Part shown: positions 1 through 8,900 of the stretch, one piece after another
Layout: each line of letters opens with the position of its first letter
How positions within the stretch are numbered: the first letter of the stretch is position 1
Assembly (NCBI GenBank): GCA_946498265.1
Contig: CAMMNR010000010.1
Location: 1 to 20,482 of the forward strand
Direction of reading: 5' to 3'
Length of the DNA: 20,482 nucleotides
Source of the DNA: an uncultured Clostridium sp.
GTDB taxonomy: Bacteria > Bacillota > Clostridia > TANB77 > CAG-508
Notes under the pieces: model-generated
What the model saw: the letters and a program-made list of their open reading frames with translations, nothing else
Databases searched by the model: none
What the model was told of the DNA's origin: nothing
Translations under genes and position numbers: made by a program

Positions 1-70
1 TTTTATTTATTTTTTTTATTTATTTTTTTTATTTATTTTTTTTATTTATTTTTTTTATTTATTTTTTTAT
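1..70. repeat. 13-bp AT-only tandem repeat
   Basis: Five units of a 13-base T-rich repeat run from the window edge. Paired adenines fall at 5/9, 18/22, 31/35, 44/48 and 57/61, an exact 13-base period that then degrades near 69-75. It lies downstream of the patatin gene and no coding potential is visible. It may continue beyond the left edge. This is a simple minisatellite or slippage-prone tract; no function can be read from it. Confidence 0.8.
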
Positions 71-238
71 ATTTATTTGTTTTTTATCTTATTTTTTCTA
101 ATTTATTCTAATTAATTCTATTGTATTCTATTTTTATCTAATTTTTTTAAATTTTAAAATAATTTATTACAAATTATATATTTAAAAGTTCACTTTTTCT
201 TTACTTTTCTATTTTTTTCGAATTTATTCTAATTTATT
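71..238. other. AT-rich intergenic tail with short degenerate repeats
   Basis: This non-coding stretch lies past the 3' end of the patatin gene. It contains scattered copies of a TCTAATTTAT-like word (around 96-145 and 218-240), one of which runs into the patatin stop codon. A weak inverted repeat (AAAAGT/ACTTTT, about 184-198) is present, but I see no convincing terminator, promoter or RNA gene. Confidence 0.4.
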
Positions 239-1096
239 CTAATTTTTTTGATTTAATCTTTTTAAATATTTTTTTGTTTCCTGATAACCTAATTCATATA
301 ATTCATCAATTTTACTCATTTCTAATAACCCTATTTTTCCACTTTTAATTATAATATTATAATCTGAACCATTTAACTCATAATTTGAAAGTTCTCTACA
401 TAACAAATTTATTGATCTACTTGCCACTTCAATTATATTTTTATTACAACATTCGTCTTTTTCGCTTTCAAAAGTCACATTTATAACTTTATCCGCTCCT
501 AACATTTTTAATTCTTTCCATGGTATATTTTCTCTTATTCCACCATCTATTAATTGTGTGTTTTTATATTTAAATGGTGAAAAAACTACAGGATAACTAC
601 AACTTGCTCTCACTGCTCTACCTACTTCTATATTATTTATAAAAATTATATTATCTGAAAATTCTTTTCTAAGTTCACATGAAGTAAAACATTTTAATTC
701 TCCATTACACATATCAACAGTGGGAATAACTAATGGTATTTTAATGTCTGAAATATTATATATTCCTTTTTTGCTACATTGCTTTTTTATTAACTTTTCT
801 ATCTGACTTCCATTATTTAATCCGTCTATAATTATTTTCCTTGTGAATATTAAACCTATTATCAATTTTATTATATTTATAAAATCTACATATTTTATTT
901 TTTTACAATATTTTTTAAATATTGCATAAATTTCATCTGGTGTAAATCCACATGCATATAAAGAAGCAACTATACTTCCTGATGATGTTCCTCCTATATA
1001 GTCTATTTTTATATTTTCTTCTTCCAATGCTTTCAATGCTCCTATATGTGCAGCACCTTTTACTCCTCCTCCTGCTAAGCACAAACCTAAACTCAT
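239..1096 (-). CDS. Patatin-like phospholipase (RssA/YjjU-type), cytoplasmic
   Basis: This is a patatin-family serine acyl hydrolase, expected to release fatty acids from phospholipids or other lipid esters with a Ser-Asp dyad. The start of the protein carries the glycine-rich oxyanion loop (LCLAGGGVKG), followed about 25 residues later by the nucleophile elbow GTSSG (GxSxG). The partner aspartate lies in the DGG motif about 190 residues in. At about 285 residues it is a stand-alone bacterial patatin without extra domains. There is no signal peptide, so it is probably cytoplasmic. I place the start at the ATG at 1096: the in-frame GTG at 1105 lies inside an AGGTGAT ribosome binding site. A terminator (1143-1181) separates it from the upstream dockerin gene, so it probably has its own weak promoter. 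No substrate can be assigned, and a link to the secretion system is only positional. Confidence 0.9.
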   Translation of the reverse strand: MSLGLCLAGGGVKGAAHIGALKALEEENIKIDYIGGTSSGSIVASLYACGFTPDEIYAIFKKYCKKIKYVDFINIIKLIIGLIFTRKIIIDGLNNGSQIEKLIKKQCSKKGIYNISDIKIPLVIPTVDMCNGELKCFTSCELRKEFSDNIIFINNIEVGRAVRASCSYPVVFSPFKYKNTQLIDGGIRENIPWKELKMLGADKVINVTFESEKDECCNKNIIEVASRSINLLCRELSNYELNGSDYNIIIKSGKIGLLEMSKIDELYELGYQETKKYLKRLNQKN

Positions 1097-1101
1097 AATG
1101 A

Positions 1102-1108
1102 TCACCTA
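1102..1108 (-). promoter_or_regulatory. Ribosome binding site of patatin gene
   Basis: AGGTGAT lies five bases before the ATG at 1096. It overlaps the upstream in-frame GTG, which argues against that GTG as the start. Confidence 0.6.
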
Positions 1109-1142
1109 ATACACTTTATGCATCAAATATTATCTATGTTAC

Positions 1143-1181
1143 AGAAAAAGAAAATAGGAGTCATATTTAACTCCTACTTTT
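1143..1181 (-). terminator. Intrinsic terminator after dockerin protein gene
   Basis: On the minus strand a nine-pair stem (arms 1170-1178 and 1153-1161, one G-T pair, 8-base loop) is followed by a T-rich tract (complement of 1144-1154). It sits about 55 bases past the stop codon of the dockerin gene and upstream of the patatin gene. A-rich sequence on the other side could let it work in both directions. Confidence 0.8.
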
Positions 1182-1232
1182 TTGATATAGCTTACTTAGG
1201 TGCTTTTGTTTTAGTAATAACCATTTGTATTT

Positions 1233-4200
1233 TTATTCCCAGTCATTCTTTATTTCCCAATCTGGATGATCTTGTTTTACATCATCGCTCTTTAAGTATG
1301 CTATATATCTTTGTATTTTTAATATATCTGTTGTATCTACTGTTCCATCTGCATCTATGTCTCCTAGTACATATACTGCTTCTTCTAATTTCCAGTCTTG
1401 GTGTTTTGTTCCTGTTAAATCACTAGCATCTGCTGCTTTATATCTTAATATCATTAATAAGTCTGTTGAATCTACTTTTCCATCTTGACTTACATCCCCT
1501 AACATTAAGTTTTCTCCTAAATCTTCTGTTTCTACCACTGTTAGGTTATTTGATACTAATTTTCCATTTTCTGTTATTACTGTTATTATTGTTGTTCCTG
1601 GGGCTTTTATTGTTACTTTTCCGTTCTCATCTACTGTTGCTACTTCTTCATTACTACTCTTATATGTTAGCTTTGTACTTGTATTGCTATTACTTGGTAC
1701 TAATTCTGGTTTTAATTGTATCTCTGTTGTTCTATCTATTGCTACTGTAGGATTTGTTATATTTACTTTTATTTCTTCTGGTTCTATTACTGTCTCATTT
1801 TCGTCTGTTACTGTTACTTGACATTTTGCTATTGTTCCATCTTTTGCTTTTGCTGTTATTTCTGCTGTTCCTACTTTTATTGCTGTTACTTTTCCTGTTT
1901 CATCTACTTTTGCTATTTTTTCGTCACTACTTGACCATGTTACTTCTAGTTCTGTTGGCTCTACTGTAGCACTTAATTGTTCTTCTTTTGTTCCTCCTAA
2001 GTCTAATGTTATATTTTCTTTATTTAATGTTACTTTTGTTTCTCCGTTTGTTGTGTCTTTTACTGTTACTTTACATTCTGCTGTTGCTCCATCTTCTGCT
2101 TTTGCTGTTATTATTGTTTCTCCTATTGCTATTGCTGTTATTTTTCCATTTTCGTCTATTGTCGCTACTTTTTCATCTGATGTACTCCATGTTATTTTTC
2201 TTTCTGCTGGCTCTACCGTTGCTGTTATTGTTTCTTCTTTTGTTCCATTTAAATCTAATGTTATTTCTGTTTTATCTAATTTTATTATTGTTAAATCATC
2301 ATTTGCTGTTATTGTATTTCCTGTTATTTGTCCTGCTTGTTTTATTTCTGTTTTGTTTCCTACTTCATCATATACTGTTTTTGTTCCATCAAATGCATTT
2401 TCTGCTTCTATTGTTAATGTTCCTCTATCTTCTTGTTCTATTATATAGCTATATACTAATTCTTGCTCTCCTATTGTTTTTATTTTTGGATTTTTTATTT
2501 CTCCATCTCCAAATTTTATATTTAATACTGGTACTGTTTCTTCTATTAGTCCTACTTTTCTATCATTTCCATATACTTTTTCTCCAAATGTTACTTTTAT
2601 TTCTATTTCTTCCCCTATTTTATATGATTTTGCCTCTGATGTTACTTCTATTGTTGGTAGTTCTGGTCCTATTGTATCTGCTATTATTTCGTTTTCTCCA
2701 TCTAATTTTTCTATTTTTGTTAATTCTGTTTTTGTATCTCCTATATTATATACTGTTCCTTTAAAGTTATCTCCTTCTGCTAGTCCTAATCTTCCATTAT
2801 CTCCTTCTTCTATTATGTATGTATATGTTAATGTTTTTCCACTTGCTGATTCAAATGTTGCTTGTTTATTGATATCTTCTGCTTCTGGTACTTGTACAAG
2901 ATTTGGATCATTAAAGTGTATTAGTAATACTGGTGCTGTTTCTGCATTTACTTTATTTTGTTCTGTTGTTCCATATATATTTTTATCAAATGTTACTGTG
3001 AATTTTACTTCTTGTCCTGCTCTATATGTTCCACTTATTGGAGATGTTATTTCTATTGATTGTACTTCTGCTGGTATTGGGTCTTCTACTTCTTCTGGTG
3101 GTACTGTTCCTGGATCATCTGGATCAGTTCCTGGATTATCTGGGTCTGTACCTGGATTGTCTGGATCAGTTCCTGGGTTATCTGGGTCTGTTCCTGGATT
3201 GTCTGGATCAGTTCCTGGATTATCTGGATCAGTTCCTGGATTATCTGGATCAGATGGATCTGTTTCCTTAAAATCATATTCTCCATTTTCTAAGTATTCT
3301 GCTAAAATATTATCAATTTCGCTATATTCTTCGTCATTTTCATCATATACTTGTTGGAATAATATATCATTAAGTTCTCTTAATTCTTCCTTACTTCCTG
3401 CAAAAGTTACATCATCACTTATACCAGCAATATATGATGCTATTCCTGCCCAAAATGAAAAATAACTGTCATATTCATTAGTTGGTACCTCTGGCATTAA
3501 ATATTCTATATTTCCTTCTATCCAGGAATTACGGTGATTTTTCCATTTATACCAATCTGACTGTTCATAAACTTCATTTACTTTTTTTGCTAAATCATTT
3601 TTAGCTGCTGCTTTTGCTTCTTCTTCATCTCTAAAACTATTACTTGGTTCCTGGTGTAATCCATCATCTGGCCATGCTAAAATATAAATATATTCCCCAC
3701 TCTCTAAAACTTCTCCATTATACTCTGTTTGTGCTTTTATTAAATATGTATGTATTCCCTGGCTTGGTTGTATCATATGATCTTTTTTAGTATAATCGAC
3801 TTTTATATTATTAGTACTTGACAAATATTCTGGTCTATCTTCTTCATCCAACCCCGTACAAAGCATAAATAGTTTTTCTAATTCTGTAATATCCCCTTCT
3901 TCATCAGTCTTTTCTAAATAATCGTCTGGCTCTCGTATTGCTGTTGCCCACTCTGTAAATAACGAATTTTTGTATCCAAAACCTGTTTGCATCATAAGAT
4001 ATTGTAATTGCTCCATTTCTAAATCTGAAAAATCACCAGTATTATCTCCATTTTCATCTTCCTCAGCATTCTCTTCATTTTCAGTATCTGCCAGCATCTC
4101 ACTTGTAGATGAACCAGATATTGCACTTTTAGCTAAACTAATACTTGATTTACCAGCTATAACTAGTCCAGCACCTGTTAATCCTAAAATTACTAGAATA

Positions 4201-4253
4201 ACAGCTAATGAAATCAATAACATCATTCGTTTTTTTCTTTCTAATAAACTCAT
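1233..4253 (-). CDS. Surface protein with Big_2 Ig-like domains and C-terminal type I dockerin
   Basis: This is a large extracellular protein; numbering below counts from the in-frame ATG at 4262. Residues 12-37 form an N-terminal signal or anchor helix. Residues 75-330 are acidic and unrecognised. Residues 338-386 are seven DPDNPGT-type repeats, a flexible linker. Two related beta-sandwich modules follow (about 400-530 and 535-655), then three Big_2-type bacterial Ig domains (about 658-736, 741-820, 828-911) with the typical WSTSDEKVATIDENGKI phrase. The end (920-1000) is a type I dockerin with two calcium-loop repeats, GDVSQDGKVDSTD and GDIDADGTVDTTD, each followed by a helix. Dockerins bind cohesins, so this protein should dock to a cohesin-bearing surface scaffold; none is in the window. 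I prefer the ATG at 4253 because AAGGAG lies immediately next to the 4262 ATG but nine bases from 4253. It has its own promoter and terminator, so it is not part of the T4SS operon. Confidence 0.9.
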   Translation of the reverse strand: MSLLERKKRMMLLISLAVILVILGLTGAGLVIAGKSSISLAKSAISGSSTSEMLADTENEENAEEDENGDNTGDFSDLEMEQLQYLMMQTGFGYKNSLFTEWATAIREPDDYLEKTDEEGDITELEKLFMLCTGLDEEDRPEYLSSTNNIKVDYTKKDHMIQPSQGIHTYLIKAQTEYNGEVLESGEYIYILAWPDDGLHQEPSNSFRDEEEAKAAAKNDLAKKVNEVYEQSDWYKWKNHRNSWIEGNIEYLMPEVPTNEYDSYFSFWAGIASYIAGISDDVTFAGSKEELRELNDILFQQVYDENDEEYSEIDNILAEYLENGEYDFKETDPSDPDNPGTDPDNPGTDPDNPGTDPDNPGTDPDNPGTDPDNPGTDPDDPGTVPPEEVEDPIPAEVQSIEITSPISGTYRAGQEVKFTVTFDKNIYGTTEQNKVNAETAPVLLIHFNDPNLVQVPEAEDINKQATFESASGKTLTYTYIIEEGDNGRLGLAEGDNFKGTVYNIGDTKTELTKIEKLDGENEIIADTIGPELPTIEVTSEAKSYKIGEEIEIKVTFGEKVYGNDRKVGLIEETVPVLNIKFGDGEIKNPKIKTIGEQELVYSYIIEQEDRGTLTIEAENAFDGTKTVYDEVGNKTEIKQAGQITGNTITANDDLTIIKLDKTEITLDLNGTKEETITATVEPAERKITWSTSDEKVATIDENGKITAIAIGETIITAKAEDGATAECKVTVKDTTNGETKVTLNKENITLDLGGTKEEQLSATVEPTELEVTWSSSDEKIAKVDETGKVTAIKVGTAEITAKAKDGTIAKCQVTVTDENETVIEPEEIKVNITNPTVAIDRTTEIQLKPELVPSNSNTSTKLTYKSSNEEVATVDENGKVTIKAPGTTIITVITENGKLVSNNLTVVETEDLGENLMLGDVSQDGKVDSTDLLMILRYKAADASDLTGTKHQDWKLEEAVYVLGDIDADGTVDTTDILKIQRYIAYLKSDDVKQDHPDWEIKNDWE
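3105..3251 (-). repeat. Seven in-frame 21-bp repeats (DPDNPGT linker)
   Basis: Seven consecutive 21-base units encode Asp-Pro-Asp-Asn-Pro-Gly-Thr; the last has Asp for Asn. At DNA level several neighbouring units alternate between two spellings (GGATCA and GGGTCT on the plus strand), giving a 42-base higher-order period over part of the array. It is a flexible, extended surface-protein linker and a likely site of copy-number change. Confidence 0.9.
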
Positions 4254-4262
4254 GACTTCCAT

Positions 4263-4268
4263 CTCCTT
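4263..4268 (-). promoter_or_regulatory. Ribosome binding site deciding the dockerin protein start
   Basis: AAGGAG abuts the ATG at 4262 with no spacing, but it is nine bases before the in-frame ATG at 4253, which supports 4253 as the start. Confidence 0.6.
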
Positions 4269-4294
4269 TTTTACATAAATATACCTATAAATTT

Positions 4295-4323
4295 ATTTTA
4301 CCACATTTCTCTTGATTTGTAAA
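4295..4323 (-). promoter_or_regulatory. Promoter of the dockerin protein gene
   Basis: The -35 is TTTACA (4318-4323) and the -10 is TAAAAT (4295-4300), with a 17-base spacer and an extended -10 TG. It lies downstream of the terminator closing the T4SS operon and about 30-40 bases upstream of the start codon. The rest of the 239-base gap (4324-4476) holds no gene that I can see. Confidence 0.7.
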
Positions 4324-4469
4324 TTCTCTCCCCCCTTATATTTACAACAAATTTTAGTCATAGTCCATCTATACTTAGGGAGATTATTATTTGACTTTTT
4401 GAAATAATTATATTAAATTTATATTACAAATTTTCAACATAATTTTTACACTAAAAAATAGTCAATTTT

Positions 4470-4495
4470 AAAGAAAGGACGTATTAAATACGTCC
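4470..4495 (-). terminator. Intrinsic terminator of the T4SS operon
   Basis: A perfect inverted repeat (GGACGTAT/ATACGTCC, 8-9 pairs, loop 1-3 bases, 4477-4495) lies directly after the stop codon at 4502 and is followed on the minus strand by TTTCTTT. The T-run is broken, so termination may be partial. Confidence 0.7.
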
Positions 4496-4501
4496 GTAAT
4501 T

Positions 4502-5911
4502 TTAATGATTTAATATTCTAAATGACATTTTAAATCCATCATCTGTTAATTGCATTATTATAGTTTCTGATTTACTCCAATTTTCTTCACCGCTTGAATC
4601 ATATATTATAACTCTTTGTATACTTACACCTGCTTCTTTTGAATATTCCATCAATTCAACTCCCATATATGTCGGGAAAGTAGATTTCATATATTCTTCA
4701 AATTCATCTACATTTTGGAAGTATTGATTTCTAAATGTTTCATCTAATACTTCATATGCTGATTTATAGTCTTTACTATTTAACATAGTAATCCATTTAT
4801 CTATATTCATTGCCACTTTTTTCTCTTCTTTTGCATCTTGATATTTTTGTTTTGTTTCATCAGATTCTATTGTATAATTATCTAATTTTGCTGTAAATTG
4901 CATAATTGATGTTTCTTTGAATGTAAATGAATGTTCATATTGATCTTGACATACATATTCAGTTCCATCTGTAAGTGAATTTACACCATATTCTTTTGCT
5001 ACATAATCTTCTATGTCTTCTCTGTTTTTATCTATGTAACTTTTAAATTCTTCTACACTTCCGAATCTTTTGTTTCTATATTCTTCATCTAACATTTCAT
5101 ATGCCTTTTCTGGATTATTTAGCATTAATGATTTATAATAAGAAAAATATTTTTGTGTTAATTCTCTATCTGTTATAGCATTATATGAAAAATTATTATT
5201 GTTATTTTTATCTATTGAAACTTCATTTATGTTTAACGGTATATCTTCTAATTTTTCATATTGATTATCTTCAATTGGTGTAATTGCAAATATTCCATTG
5301 TCTGCATTTTTATCTATATCTACAACAAAATATACTTCTTTTTCTGTTCCATCACTTATATTGGTTTCTATTCCATATACAGCGTATTGTTCTTTTTCAT
5401 AATTTAATACTCTTAACATATCTAATGCTCTAAAATCTACTTTTTCATTATTTGGAACTTTTTCTAAAATATTATCAATCGTAATATCATTTGATTGTAT
5501 ATATTTTTTACTTAAAAAATTATATATTGCTTGTTTTTTCGATTGTTCATCAGTTATTCCATTGTTTTCTGCATAAAGTGTTGCTGCACTTCTCATATTA
5601 CTACCTCTTATAGGAGTAGATGATATTTCATCTGTATTTATTGATACAGCACTTAAATACTTTTGAATAGCATCTTCTATAGAGAAGAAGGTAGAAGCAC
5701 TGTCTATTTTTCGCTTTTCTTCTGAATCAATTGGAGGGGTTCCTACTTCTTCTTCATCTATAATTTCTCCTTCAGCTGGTATGTAACCATTATTATTTAG
5801 TAAATTAAACACAATTAATAATATAATAGTTATTACAATAACAATAATCGTTATTATGATTATCAGTTTTATCTTATTAATATTTATATTATTTATATTA
5901 AAACTTTTCAT
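4502..5911 (-). CDS. VirB8-like membrane protein with duplicated NTF2-like modules
   Basis: This is a bitopic membrane protein: a short Asn/Ile/Lys-rich cytoplasmic start, one transmembrane helix (residues about 15-38), then a large extracytoplasmic region. That region has at least two NTF2-like modules (about 250-350 and 363-470) related by duplication: AYEMLDEEYRNKRFGSVEEF in the first matches AYEVLDETFRNQYFQNVDEF in the second. A more divergent third module may occupy 76-230. VirB8 and its Gram-positive counterpart TcpC have this layout and scaffold the T4SS channel in the wall zone. The start is taken as the ATG at 5911. The alternative GTG at 5914 lies too close to the AGGAG, which overlaps the stop codon of the upstream hydrolase gene and suggests translational coupling. 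It is the last gene of the operon. The family assignment rests on layout and repeats, not on strong sequence identity. Confidence 0.65.
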   Translation of the reverse strand: MKSFNINNININKIKLIIIITIIVIVITIILLIVFNLLNNNGYIPAEGEIIDEEEVGTPPIDSEEKRKIDSASTFFSIEDAIQKYLSAVSINTDEISSTPIRGSNMRSAATLYAENNGITDEQSKKQAIYNFLSKKYIQSNDITIDNILEKVPNNEKVDFRALDMLRVLNYEKEQYAVYGIETNISDGTEKEVYFVVDIDKNADNGIFAITPIEDNQYEKLEDIPLNINEVSIDKNNNNNFSYNAITDRELTQKYFSYYKSLMLNNPEKAYEMLDEEYRNKRFGSVEEFKSYIDKNREDIEDYVAKEYGVNSLTDGTEYVCQDQYEHSFTFKETSIMQFTAKLDNYTIESDETKQKYQDAKEEKKVAMNIDKWITMLNSKDYKSAYEVLDETFRNQYFQNVDEFEEYMKSTFPTYMGVELMEYSKEAGVSIQRVIIYDSSGEENWSKSETIIMQLTDDGFKMSFRILNH

Positions 5912-5920
5912 CACAAACTC

Positions 5921-8900
5921 CTAATTTTTTAGTCTTATTACAGTGTGTGTTTGATTTAACATATAGTTTTTAGCAACAGGTTCGCCACTATTTCCTCTCC
6001 AGTTACTAACATTACCACAGTCATATGTCCAAAGAGTACCATCTGTGTATTCCACTACAATGTCTGTATGTCCATTTTTTATTAGTATATCACCTGGTTG
6101 TACATTTGCTGCTAATCCTCCTGGCATACTAGATACTGGTATCATTTCAAATCCCAGAGAATCCCAATCAACAGATGTTAATGTTGAACTACTATGTTGC
6201 GCACCTTCAAATGTTTTTACTAGTGCATCATTATTAGTTGCAAGCCCATATTCATATAATACCCATGAAACATAATGGCTACAGTCCGTTACTGTGAAAT
6301 TTTCTGATGGTGGAACCATTTTACCATATGCCATACTATATTCTGGATTCCTATCACATATTTTTTGCCATACTGCTTGTGCAACTTCCAAGAAATCTCC
6401 ACTTATGATTCCTTTAAATGAATCTGGATCTAATATTTCTCCATCTGGTGTTTTATATTTCCCTGTATCAAATAGATTCCAGTTTAATTCTGCCTTTATT
6501 TGTGCCTTTTTTTGCAATTCTGATGATGGTTCTGTATCTGATACATAAAATGGTCTTACTGTATGATTTGCTATATAGAATGAATTTCTGAAATCTTCTT
6601 TATTACCATCACTCAAATAGTACATATTATATGCTGATACAAAACTAGCTGCATCTTCATCAGACCATCCATATTCATATGCAATTGCTGTTAATGCATT
6701 AATTTGATTTTCTTCTAATTCTAATCCATTATTTTGCAAGCTCTCTGTTACTTTATCTTTCCATTTTTGGATTTCCATCCTCATTACTTCATCAACAGTT
6801 GAGGAATCTATTGTATCATCAGCATTTACATATTGTGTTATATCAATACCTAATTCATTATAATGTTCTACAATTCTGTCTTCATACCCATTACCTGTAT
6901 TTAAGTCTGTGTCATTTATATAATGGAATATATTGTAGCCAAATCCTTTTCCACCTTCTTCATTTGTAATAAGTTTATATTTTACCTCGTCTTCTTCATC
7001 AGCTGGTGGAACTACATAGTCAATTACTTCTCCTTCATCACGTGAAAGATGGTCATTCATATATAAACGCAAAGCATTGTTTTCTTGAGCTTTTATATAT
7101 TCTTCTAATATATCAGAACTTGCATATATGTGGTATAAATCATTGTATTTATATTCGTCAAAACTATATTCTAACTCACTATCTTCTATTCCTTGTTCAC
7201 GTTCTAATGCTTTTTGATATAGATATTTTGTTAAGTCTATCATATTTACAGTTCTTTCACTTTGTTCTAATAGAGCTGTCATCCATCCAATATTAAATCT
7301 CATTGTTATACCTTCACTACTTAAGAAAACATCTATAAATTCATCTTCTTTACTTTCTACTTGCTCTTTTCCACTGTCATATTTATTAGTAATAATACGT
7401 ACAGTTGTAATTTTCTTATTTTCTGTTACATATGTTCTTGTCCTTGAAATTCTCTCATATTCTGTAGGTAATGTCTCTTGTACAACTGTTGTATTATCTG
7501 TTACTTTACCTGTTACATTTGCAGTTGTACTAAGTCCTTTTAATCTTAGGTTATCATATAATGCATCATGTTCTTCCTCTGTTTCACCTTCTGATTCTTC
7601 AGTTTCTGTTGATGCATCTCTTACATTTTCTGCTACATAAACTTGAACAGTTCCATTTCCAGAGTCTAAGTCTAAGTGTTCCTCACAAGGAGTTTCAGTA
7701 TATATATCTATCCAATTATCTATCCATCTTCTACTTAAGTCTCCTGTATCTTCAACAGTATAAACAGTTCCATTTATAATAACTTGTGAACCATTTGCAA
7801 GTTTTCCCCCGGCTGCCTGTCCATTAAAGTATTCTGTGTGGACAGCAATTGTATGATTAGGAGTTGCATCTTTTCCGGAAGCCGTTATAGGTGTTCCTGG
7901 TGGAGTATTACATCCTGCACAATAAACAGTTGTCTTAAAGTCCCCTATAAGTTCTCCTTGGTCAGCTGTTAAATTATTTCCTGATACTTGATTAAATGAA
8001 CTTGAAGCATAACTAGATGTTTTTGAAAATCTAACAAACCAACAGTCTGCATAAGTTAATTCTATTTCATTTGATACTCTTTCTTCAACTTCTATTGTCT
8101 TTGATACTGAATGCCAATCTACAGGATCTGATATTACATATTCATCAATTACCAATGTTCTTGTATAATTTTTTTCTTGATAATCTTGAGTTGTTTCTAT
8201 TGTTGTTACATTGTCTTGCACAGCAATAATATATTCACTATTAATTGCCAAATCTGCTAATTTACTTACCATTTCTGGATCATCTGTATGTACTAACATG
8301 TCAATTTGATATTCTAATGGTAAAGTATATTTATTTACTACTGAACGGAAATTAATAGGTTTTGATTTTATTATTTTTAGTCCTCCTGATGTAGTATAAC
8401 TCCAATTAGCTACAATTAGTTTTTTAGTTTCTTCATCTAATGTAAATACATTTAATGCCTGACTATTATTGTTAGATACATATTCTTCAAATGTTTCTGG
8501 TGATACATATTTTAAGTCAAATATTTTAGAATTTATACCATCTGAGGTACTTGAAGAAGTTCCTAGAGTTACAGTTCCATCAAAACCTCTATTTTCAATA
8601 CCATAATATTCTAGAATTCCTGATGCAATACCTTGTGCATATCTTTTTAAACCTTCTTCATCTTCTGCTCCTATGATTTCCATATCACTTGGATTGCTCA
8701 TGAATCCACCTTCTACTAATGTTGAAGGAAATCCCCATTCAGAAGAATTACCGATTGAATCTAATATTCCATTATTAGAACTTGCATCACTTTCAGTTCC
8801 ATTATATGTTAAACCCATATTTTCTGCTACGTTTCTTGCAATAATATCCGCAAAACTATTAGACTCTGAATCTCCATTTCTATAGTATGCCATAACACCA

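Noticed and set aside
1106..1142. Dedicated promoter for the patatin gene
   Set aside because: A GATAAT-like -10 is visible, but no acceptable -35 at proper spacing, so I did not call it.
1988..2764. Long plus-strand open frame rich in Leu and Phe
   Set aside because: It is antisense to the dockerin protein; its composition simply mirrors Glu/Lys/Thr-rich codons of the real gene, with no ribosome binding site or domain.
3105..3251. Possible CRISPR-like array
   Set aside because: Repeats are directly adjacent with no spacers, in frame within a protein, and no cas genes are nearby.
3026..3293. Several overlapping frames across the 21-bp repeats, on both strands
   Set aside because: A 21-base period is a multiple of three, so every frame stays open; only the DPDNPGT frame belongs to the larger gene.
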